Source: Nilaparvata lugens
Lineage: Eukaryota; Arthropoda; Insecta; Hemiptera; Delphacidae
DNA: 64,000 bases
Reading direction: 5' to 3'
Assembly (NCBI RefSeq): GCF_014356525.2
Contig: NC_052508.1
Coordinates: 44,123,858-44,187,857 of the forward strand
Both the position numbers and the translations under genes were made by a program. The notes under the pieces are model-generated. The model made no database searches, was not told the DNA's origin, and was given only the letters and a program-made list of their open reading frames with translations. Below are positions 56,433-64,000 of this stretch, in pieces. Position 1 is the first letter of the stretch; each line of letters begins with the position of its first letter.

Positions 56433-57311
56433 TTGTATAATTATTATATACATGCAACCTTTTATTCAGTATTTACTCTTACATAAAGTAGCTCCAGTGC
56501 CGGTAAAATGACAGTTTTTAAATTGTATGAATTTTCACTACTCACTGCCTTGAAAGAGCTAGTCAAGAGATGAAAGAAGCTGTTTCACTAGTTATTTTTT
56601 GCGAGTTCTCTGGTGCCATATATATTTTGAAAGATAAATACCACTTAAAATAAACTGATGGATTGAATAAAACGAAAACAATAAATCATGAATACAACAA
56701 TTTATATATGTTACTCAAGTATATTAATGTCTAGAAACATTGACATAAAGTTGAACAGTTTAACAACTAACTTACTATAGATGAAATCTACAAATAATTA
56801 TAATCCCTGAATAATAGTACAATAATATTGAAATGTATGATGTTTACTTAAATTTCTAAACTTTTGCTCTAAGAACAGTTGAATGATTCTTCACACGTAG
56901 GTTTTATCACGGTTATAAGAATAAAATTTCAAGAATATTTGTCATCACATACATCTATAATAATAAATTACATCTATCGAATATTTCTTATGAAATTGTT
57001 CTAAACAATAAGTAATAATACTCTCAATTGAATCATTGAAAAATATAATTAATTATTCAACAGTTTTACATAACAATATTATATTAAAAAGTACACAGAT
57101 TTTTTTCAAAATTTTAGTAACGCCTCGAGCAATTATCATGATAATATAATATTATTATATATGTAATCAACGAGAAAATACATAGAAAATACTCATTTAG
57201 TTTGAATAACATGGTTAGGATATGTACATTAAAGTTATATATATTCTTAACTTTCTAATGTAAGTTTTTAAGTGTTTTCAATCTATTTATATCGTGTCTC
57301 CTGTTTTAATT

Positions 57312-57316
<5 letters not shown>
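56433..57316. other. AT-rich sequence, nothing recognised
   Basis: Very AT-rich, with no ORF or repeat match. Confidence 0.5.

Positions 57317-57361
<45 letters not shown>
57317..57361 (+). repeat. (TA)n microsatellite
   Basis: About 22 TA units. A short hairpin-forming ACTTGCTAGCAAGT follows at 57373-57386. Confidence 0.95.
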
Positions 57362-57365
<4 letters not shown>

Positions 57366-57894
57366 ACCAGTTACTTGCTAGCAAGTAAGCGAAACTGCTT
57401 ATCGGATGTACCCGGTTGATATATTAGCATGTTCATCCATCCGCGAATTTTTAAAAGTTAATATATATACCGTATATAGAAACATTCCCTCTTTTTATGC
57501 AATGATCTATTCTTTTATTGATTATGAAATCACCAATAGTACTATATTCCCACCCAAGAGCTAGTGATACTGACTAACCAAGCTTTTCCGGATAATTTGA
57601 GTCTTTTCTACTTCAATTTCTTTTAAAAACTCTAGGTTTGATGGCATTTTCTACATCAAAGATAACCTAGCACAATCCTCATAAATCGTACTTGCAGAAT
57701 TTAGCAGTAGTGTTCAAAAACTTGTTGGATGATTTCAAAACTCATAATATTAGATTCAAGTGTACATACTTGTACCAGCTTTCTTATGAATGGATGATTG
57801 GCTACTTTGTTCTTCTCAGATAAAATGGAACAAAATTTTATTGGCCCAAAGATCAACGAAATATTGATTACTTCATATCAATGGAATACACATA
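57362..57894. other. AT-rich sequence, nothing recognised
   Basis: No gene or repeat signature beyond the ACTTGCTAGCAAGT palindrome. Confidence 0.45.
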
Positions 57895-58205
57895 CTCTAG
57901 TCCACAAAAAAAAATACTTTTGATTTGGAGGAATATGCGGCGCAGAGAAATGGAGGGAGATCAGCTAATTACAGTGATGAATAGAGTCATAGGTAGAAGC
58001 GCAGTTGCCAATTTGTCGATTAGACTCAGTTGACTCAGTGCTTTTAGACAGGGAACTTCGCATGTGTATCGTGAGCACTTGAACACTCATTGGAAATTAG
58101 AGGACGCTAGCAGGTTTAAAACGGCAACATCGCGCCGCTGCATCCCTACTCTCTGCCGCGCATGTCCCTCCAAGTCAAAAGTAACTTTGTACAGACTATA
58201 TGAGC
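57895..58205. repeat. MITE with TACTTTTGATTTGGAGG ends
   Basis: 57914-57946 and the complement of 58151-58186 match (CTTTTGAYTTGGAGG...GCGGC). The enclosed about 200 bp is noncoding. Confidence 0.65.
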
Positions 58206-59196
58206 ACTCACAAGTATGACTTCACTGGGTTAACTGAGCGCTCAGTTAATGTCAAACCTAGCGCCTGTCTCCTTATCATCCATTTAACAACTTAATAAAT
58301 GAATTCTTCAACATCTCTTCGGAAAGACCATTACAACTCTTTCCCCTCATAGCTTCTCAAACACTCGACACCTCTCTTATTCACCTTCAGTAAACTACCA
58401 TTAAATATTAATAAAGGTAGCCTATCACTCTCATTGTGATTTTTTTATTGTGGATGATGCCCACATGAGTTTTTAGCTTGTGCATGGGTAATGAATGTAT
58501 GAGGGTGATTTGATTAGGGCAACCAGGTAGCACTAGCAGACTGAAGTTTCACATTACCCAGTTGTCTTGGCAATGCTGGCCGGCAATTTGAACGTAGTAA
58601 ACTACTTATGTTGTGACTTGTTGCATAACTTTTCTTAAATTATTGTAATTGTATTAGAAATTCACCTCAAATGTATTTGAATTTGTAATTCAATAAACAA
58701 ATTCAATTTTAGGTAAATCAAGTTTCACAAACATTGAAAAATGTTGTTGCATGACTTCATTCAATTCAATAGCAATACGGTGTTGATAGCTCAACTTTGC
58801 GTTAAAATTGTTATGGCATTATTATTGTTTATGTTCTCATTAATTTTCACATTTCGTTCTACAATTTTATAATGTATTTCATATTTTAAAAATAGCGGAC
58901 AACTTACTCATAGACTTTTGATACTTTTCTGGAACCCCATTATACATTAAAATTCAAAATTAGGATACAATTTAACAGGTTGAACTTGTCTATTCCATTT
59001 GTTCATGGTGGCAGAGTTGAAAATTTGACTCGTGGAATCATAAAACCTCGTTCCAATACTAGGTACTCAAAATTATTTTTCTTGACAATCAATTCATTTC
59101 CCTTATTGACTATGTAATCAAGGAAATTAATAATACTGAAAAAATTATTTCATAATTTTCTTTCATACATGTTCGTAATACAATACAAAAATATTT
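58206..59196. other. Intergenic sequence downstream of the minus-strand gene
   Basis: AT-rich. It would contain the 3' UTR of the minus-strand exons that end at 59197, but no clear AATAAA (TTTATT on the plus strand) was found close by. Confidence 0.4.
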
Positions 59197-59311
59197 TTAT
59201 GTGAGTAGACAACTTGTAGGCGCGTGACAGGTTTGCATTTCATGGATGACGTAATTGAAGAATACAGCACCGATGAGGAAACCGATGACCCAGATACGTA
59301 CAAAAAGCAAA
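59197..59311 (-). CDS. Last exon of an unidentified membrane protein
   Basis: Minus-strand exon after a TTTTGTTGGCAG acceptor (59312 onward). Its first base completes the codon begun at the end of exon 59652-59915. It encodes LLFVRIWVIGFLIGAVFFNY, a hydrophobic segment long enough to cross a membrane, then VIHEMQTCHAPTSCLLT and a stop at 59197-59199. The phase match with the upstream exon supports a real spliced gene. The family was not recognised. The gene converges on DIPK1. Confidence 0.55.
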
Positions 59312-59651
59312 CTGCCAACAAAATTTTTATGTTTTCTATTTCGGGGAGAATAATAATTATATGAATAAATACTTCTATACACATTAATATTATCCTACAT
59401 ATGGAGGAAATGCAAAATCTATCCAAAAATTATTGAATTTATAATTGAAAATTACTCTTGGAAATGGTATAGACAAATTCAAACACTGTTCTTATTCAAA
59501 GTGATTTTGGAATAACCAAACGCATCTTTTTGGAACACACCTAGTTCATTCTAAACTGATGATATCCATAAATTCTTGACTATGTTTCATGGGAACAAAC
59601 ACAAATAAATAAATTCTTGACAAATTAGTGGCATGTTGTACTTATTTTTAC

Positions 59652-59915
59652 TGGCCGGGAAGAGGCTGTACAGGCTTGAGTATACCGGACAGAGGGATGC
59701 GAGACGAGACAGAGCAAGACGTTTTCGACTGAGAAGGTGTGAAGTTGGTGCCGGCCACCAGTCTGCTAGTGTCAACAATGAAGAAGGCGGCCTCTCCTTC
59801 TTGCTTGTAGATGGAGATGAGAAGTGTCAGCATCAGAACTATGCCTCCTATGCAGAACAGTGTCACTCCAGTCAGTCTGCACAGTTGCAGACGTGAGTTG
59901 AATGTTATTGCCCAT
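59652..59915 (-). CDS. Penultimate exon of an unidentified membrane protein
   Basis: Minus-strand exon with acceptor TGTTTGCAG|A at 59916 and donor CCA|GTAAAA at 59651, leaving two bases for the next exon. It encodes WAITFNSRLQLCRLTG, a membrane segment (VTLFCIGGIVLMLTLLISIY) and a loop of about 50 residues. The loop has an N-glycosylation sequon (NFT), one Cys and a Pro-rich end (KPVQPLPG). The next exon adds a second membrane segment, giving a two-pass C-terminus. The codon texture is GC-richer than its surroundings and there is no transposon motif, so a host gene is likely. Upstream exons were not found before the window edge. The function is unknown. Confidence 0.55.
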
Positions 59916-60171
59916 CTGCAAACATGTCAGTTGAAACAGTGTTCGAATAATGTAGTATTTTTAGTAAGTAAATATAACAAATAGTCAGCAACATGCTGCT
60001 TCAATAATAGCCCAGTCAATAAAGGTTTTTTCGATCCGAAAATTAGATAAAATCTGAATCTTTCACCATCGATAGAACCCTCCCAGAGGGTCATTCTCCC
60101 AAAAGTCCCAAGAAAACCCCTTGGAGCGTTCCCCCCTAGCCCCCCTCAAAGTTGAAAAATGCAGGTAATCA
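59916..60171. other. Probable intron of the minus-strand gene
   Basis: AT-rich, with no exon recognised. It is followed by a tandem duplication. Confidence 0.4.
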
Positions 60172-60900
60172 CGGAAAATCAATTATATCTGTACTCATTG
60201 ATCGGAAACAGTTCTATTATATACCATTCGATTCGTTACATTATGGACTACAATATTAGTTATATTCATTTTCTCAATAAAATTAACAGTTCTCTTGTTA
60301 AAATAATATATATGTAAAAATTTAGGGGGTTTGCGATTTGATTTTTTTGTTTTCTCCGATTAACTTCAAAGCAAGTAGTTTAAAGAAAAATGGGCTGAAT
60401 GATTAATGTAGCCACTCTCATTGCAAATCCATTGATGTATATTGTTATGTATTTGCGATTCAATTTGACGCCGTGGAAGGGGAAACAGTCGACGCGGAAC
60501 GGCGCGGCTGACTGAACATAGTAAACAGCAAATAGCCATAGTAAACAGCAAACTGGAAATCAATTATCTCTGTAACCATTAATCGGAAAAAAATCTATCA
60601 TATGTCAATCGATTCGTTAAATTGAGGACTACAATATTAGTCGGATTCATTTCCTCAATAAATCGAACAGTTTCCTTGATAAAATAATATAATGTAAAAA
60701 TTTAGGGGTTTTTCGATTTGATTTTTTTGTTTTCTCCGATTAACTTCGAAGCAAGTAATTTTGAAGAACAATGTGACGAATAATTATTGTAGCCACATTC
60801 ATTGCGAATCCATTGATGTATATTGTTATGTATTTGCTATTCAAGTTGACGCTGTGGAAGGGGAAACAGCCGACGCGGCTGACTCCCTTCACCATAGTAA
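60172..60900 (+). repeat. Tandem duplication, about 375-bp unit
   Basis: 60172-60552 and 60553-60900 are diverged direct copies. Both contain CAATTATCTCTGTA-like starts, GTAAAAATTTAGGGGTTT, TTTTGTTTTCTCCGATTAACTT and a GGAAGGGGAAACAGYCGACGCGG end. Frames crossing them are not conserved, so they are not genes. Confidence 0.8.
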
Positions 60901-61893
60901 ACAGAATAATACTGCTGTCCACATTGCATCTCATTTACACTATGGCGCTCGAAACAATTAATTTTGTCTATTGTTTTGACATGCGCTGTATATAGATTTT
61001 CACTTTTCAATACTCTGAAAAAATATTACAATTTTCTTGATTTAACCATGCTCATGATAAAAATCAGGATTTTGTTGTTTGCTCACAGAATATATTATAT
61101 TAATTTGAAGTGTGCCTTCTCCATGCGAGTCAGAGGTAACACAATTTGATAACTCTAGTTTCAGATATTGATGTTTTTCAACGAAGTTTCATGATATATT
61201 ATGTGTCCGACTCCTTCATCTTATCCTTATTTTGTGAAAAATTAAGATTCAAAATTTCTTTTCATAGCTTTTCTTGTGTTTTATCTTGTTTCATCACTCT
61301 TTATAATTTAAACACTTGATAATGGAATGAATATAATCAGATCACGTGAACCAAAAAAAAATGGTGGGCCTACCTGGGATACTATATGATAACACTGTAC
61401 TCCTGATAAGTTGAAAATTTTCAAGCTGAAAGTAGATTAATTTGTTGCACATTCGGTTCAAATGTTACCAAATATTACCAATATCATCACATATAGTGAG
61501 AACGAATTACTCTGAAGCTTTCTATTCTCACTGAACATGAAGAGGCAATACCAAGCTAGGACCTTGAGGTTTTGTGAATGAAAGTCATACATAATTTCGC
61601 TCCTGGGTTTTGGAAGATTTTGTGTTATAAATAGTCACGGATAAGTACAAATTTTGTATTAATTTCATTATTAATTGTTTCTTGATCACGTTTTATCATT
61701 TTGTTTTAGATTTTAATTCTTAATTCTATTTTATAAGCCAAACATCGTTTAGAGGTTATTTTGAGGTTAGGTTTTCGAGATTTAAAAATAAACATAGATA
61801 GTTTACTTGACTAAAATTATAACCTAATTAAAATCCTATCATTTATAAATCAATTATTATTATTGCAAGTAATATAATTTCTTAGATAGGAAG
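60901..61893. other. AT-rich leader region of the SGNH-type LINE
   Basis: No coding domain. The part after about 61600 is probably the 5' UTR of the LINE whose ORF1 starts at 61894; its exact 5' end is not determined. Confidence 0.45.
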
Positions 61894-63009
61894 ATGAGCT
61901 CAAATAGAACACCGAAGGTTATTAATAGAAATGTAAACATTGCAGGAGTACTTACGCGTTCCCAAAACCAAAATTCAAAAACGCCAAAACCAAAAACCCC
62001 AGTTCCTCAAACTACTTTAGCCGAAAAAGTTGCTCAACTACAAAGTAGCCACACTAATTTAAAAAACCAATTAGAAGTAACTCTAAAAACGTCTGAGGAA
62101 GAAAGGTTAGGGATGGTAGAAGAAATTAAATCTTTGGAACTGATTATAAAATTACAAGATGAAGACCATAAAAAAGAAATACTAAATCTAAAAAATCAAT
62201 GTAGTCTAATGTCGGAGGAAATAAAGAAACTAAAATCTAAATTTGATAATACTAAATGTATGATAGAACCTCCGTCCAAATGCAAAAAAATAGAATCTAA
62301 CCTAAATGATGGGAAATGCTCTGAAAATGGTCGAAATAAAACGTACAGTGAGGTTTTGAAGACAGCAACCAAAAATATAGCTGAGGGAAATAAAGATAGG
62401 AAAGGGAGAGTTCTGCTACTGACGTCCAGTCATGGACGTGATTGCAGTGATCTCCTTGATAAAAGATTGAAAAATAAATTTGATGTCCAATGTTTTTTCA
62501 AGCCAAGTGCATCAATTAATGCAGTTGTAGAGTCAGCTAGGGAACAAACTAAAGACTTTGATGAAAATGACTATCTAATTGTACTGGGTGGCTCAAATAA
62601 TATAAATGAACCTAACTTGAATCATCTTCCTCAAGTAACAGAAAAAATCAAGGAAATTGTGCCACTCAGCAAAAAAACAAACTTAATAATAAGTACTATT
62701 CCTAATAGGTTTGATAGGCCAGAGTTAAATGAAGCAATCAATTCGACAAACAAATCAATCCATAATACAATCAACAGCCTAAAAAATAAGAATTCTAAAC
62801 AACTGGGGATTTGTTTTCTAAATGAAAGGCTGAAAAGACATAACTTCACTAATCATGGGTTGCATCTAAATCGATCTGGCAAAGTAATATTTTGTAATAG
62901 ATTGGCAGAGCTGATTGAAAGCCGTTTGCAATCCTCTGGTTTAAAAACAGTCAAAAAAACAAATAACGATTTTTTAGTAAATTGGCTCAAAACAGGGAAA
63001 GGGAAATAG
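61894..63009 (+). CDS. LINE ORF1, coiled coil plus SGNH/GDSL hydrolase
   Basis: Uninterrupted 371-residue frame from ATG 61894 to TAG 63007-63009. It has a basic head and a long coiled coil (about residues 45-120, e.g. LQSSHTNLKNQLEVTLK). A linker with KTYSEVLKTATKN follows, then an SGNH-hydrolase-like domain from about residue 170. Block I is LLTSSHGRD with Ser at 62428-62430, block III is LIVLGGSNNI (62587-62601), and block V is HGLHLNRSGK with His at 62863-62865. The Asp of the usual DxxH is His. Esterase-type ORF1 proteins occur in CR1/L2-type LINEs; their role is thought to be RNA or membrane association. It overlaps the ORF2 frame by 43 nt. Confidence 0.85.
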   Translation: MSSNRTPKVINRNVNIAGVLTRSQNQNSKTPKPKTPVPQTTLAEKVAQLQSSHTNLKNQLEVTLKTSEEERLGMVEEIKSLELIIKLQDEDHKKEILNLKNQCSLMSEEIKKLKSKFDNTKCMIEPPSKCKKIESNLNDGKCSENGRNKTYSEVLKTATKNIAEGNKDRKGRVLLLTSSHGRDCSDLLDKRLKNKFDVQCFFKPSASINAVVESAREQTKDFDENDYLIVLGGSNNINEPNLNHLPQVTEKIKEIVPLSKKTNLIISTIPNRFDRPELNEAINSTNKSIHNTINSLKNKNSKQLGICFLNERLKRHNFTNHGLHLNRSGKVIFCNRLAELIESRLQSSGLKTVKKTNNDFLVNWLKTGKGK

Positions 63010-64000
63010 CTACAAATGCTAGAGATAGAGTAGCACAAGATGGTAAGGTTTTTAGTATTTATCATCAAAATATTCAGTATCTTCGCAACAAAATTGACAG
63101 ATTAGAAGTATTTCTTAAACAGGAGGATCCTGACATTGTTATTTTCACAGAGCATGGCTTAAAAATAAAGGAAATAAATCAAGTTAGGATTCCAGGCTAT
63201 TCACTGAGATCAGAATTTTGTAGAATAGCTCATAGAAGTGGTGGTGTATGTATATTCACTAGCAATGCTAAACATACCCAAACTTATGAACTGGATTTTG
63301 TTAAGAGATTTTCTGTTGAGATGGATTTAGAGGTGACGGGACTAAGGTTAAAAATTGATGATCGATTTGAGGTAGCAGTGTTAGGTATCTATAGGTCACC
63401 AAATGGAGACTGGCAAAAATTTTGTGAGCTGCTCCACACACTTTTGGAAATTACAACCGCTCGTTTCACAAATGTTATAGTAGTAGGAGATTTCAATACC
63501 GATTTTGCCAGGCAGGATAAAATGACAGAGGATATTAGAGATATTATTAATATGAATAATTTAGAAATTAAGGTCCACGAATATACAAGAGTAACTCGAA
63601 CTTCACAGACAATTATTGATAATATCCTCACAAATATAGAAGGTTGTAATGTCAGGTTAGGTAGCTCAGATCTATCAGATCATAACTATCAAATTTTAGA
63701 TGTTAAGTTGCAGGGCCAGAATCCAAGCAGAAAAAAAACTTTTGTGAAAGAAATTCAGCAATATGAGCTAGGAAATATAAATTGTTTGAAGCAGGAACTG
63801 CTTCAAGAAAATTGGAGTAGTGTTTATAACAGTTGTAACCTAAATTACAAATATAAGCAATTCATTGATACTCTAAGATTTCACATTAGTGTATGCTGTC
63901 CAATAAAAAAGTCAAAGTAAAAAGTAAATTGGACAAAGTAGATGAATGGATAACTGAAGATATTCTTACTCAAAGAAATATTGTTAGGGAAGCCTATGAG
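62967..64000 (+). CDS. LINE ORF2 (endonuclease), cut by window edge
   Basis: This frame is -1 relative to ORF1 and encodes a full AP-type endonuclease: IYHQNIQYLRNKIDRLEV, VIFTEHGLKI, SGGVCIF, GIYRSPNGDWQKF, VIVVGDFNTDFA, TIIDNILTN and SSDLSDHNYQIL. Catalytic Asn, Glu, Asp and His motifs look intact. No in-frame ATG precedes the domain; the first is at 63318, in its middle. A one-base loss in the A-run 63905-63910 stops this frame at 63920, and the linker continues in the next frame (LDKVDEWITEDILTQ) to the window end. The RT lies beyond 64000. Same lineage as 17110-18114. Confidence 0.8.
62970..62976 (+). promoter_or_regulatory. Candidate -1 ribosomal frameshift site T TTT TTA
   Basis: The heptamer T TTT TTA lies in the phase needed for simultaneous slippage in the ORF1 frame (GAT TTT TTA). 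It sits within the 43-nt window between the last ORF2-frame stop (62964-62966) and the ORF1 stop (63007-63009). Slippage by -1 enters the endonuclease frame directly. Only a weak downstream stem (GCTAC 63009-63013 with GTAGC about 63029-63033) was seen. Confidence 0.6.

Noticed and set aside
60366..60995. Similar small frames in both tandem units
   Set aside because: They differ in length and frame between the two copies and show no codon conservation; by-products of the duplication.

Overview
This is intron-rich, AT-rich, transposon-saturated eukaryotic DNA, almost certainly from an insect. The evidence is spliced exons with GT/AG borders, (AC)n, (TA)n and (CTT)n microsatellites, many non-LTR retrotransposons of Jockey/CR1/RTE type, a Tc1/mariner-type transposase and many MITEs. 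Several repeats recall planthopper (Delphacidae, e.g. Nilaparvata) sequence. That species hint is from memory and is weak. There is no operon, CRISPR or other bacterial feature.

Host genes. The backbone is one plus-strand gene of the DIPK1/FAM69 (PIP49) family of secretory-pathway divergent protein kinases. Four exons are visible: 6471-6730, 37304-37553, 48661-48996 and 49914-50147. Their splice phases agree (2/0/0) and they encode about 359 residues up to a stop at 50145-50147. The N-terminal membrane-anchor exon(s) must lie upstream. Introns of about 30.6 kb and 11.1 kb are packed with transposons; the last intron is 917 bp. On the minus strand, two phase-compatible exons (59652-59915, then 59197-59311) look like the 3' end of an unidentified protein with two membrane segments, convergent with DIPK1.

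Mobile DNA, left to right: LINE debris (700-5702) around one arm of a repeat called R1 here; a coiled-coil ORF1 and a LINE ORF2 (8977-14920); a LINE with an SGNH-esterase ORF1 (16023-18114); a TIR element with a broken Myb/SANT-like domain (18669-20100); an inverted pair of a large repeat, one member inside a GTTTAAAC-rich TIR element (20190-23175); a Jockey-type element (25590-32410) split by an oppositely oriented LINE (27415-29535); a Tc1/mariner-type relic (35161-36962); a TIR element interrupted by an RTE-type fragment with a 10-bp target-site duplication (39675-41648); a minus-strand LINE half with an intact frame (42185-43845); two R1 arms flanking a cysteine-rich ORF relic (44053-46460); a nearly intact LINE about 135 bp past the DIPK1 stop (50282-53720); and a TIR element holding both a nested LINE and a retrotransposon gag fragment (54197-56432).

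The most interesting signal is at the right edge (61894-64000). It is a young-looking LINE whose coiled-coil plus SGNH ORF1 overlaps the endonuclease frame by 43 nt. ORF2 has no in-frame ATG before its endonuclease domain, and a canonical T TTT TTA heptamer in the correct phase sits in the overlap. This suggests that ORF2 is made by -1 ribosomal frameshifting.
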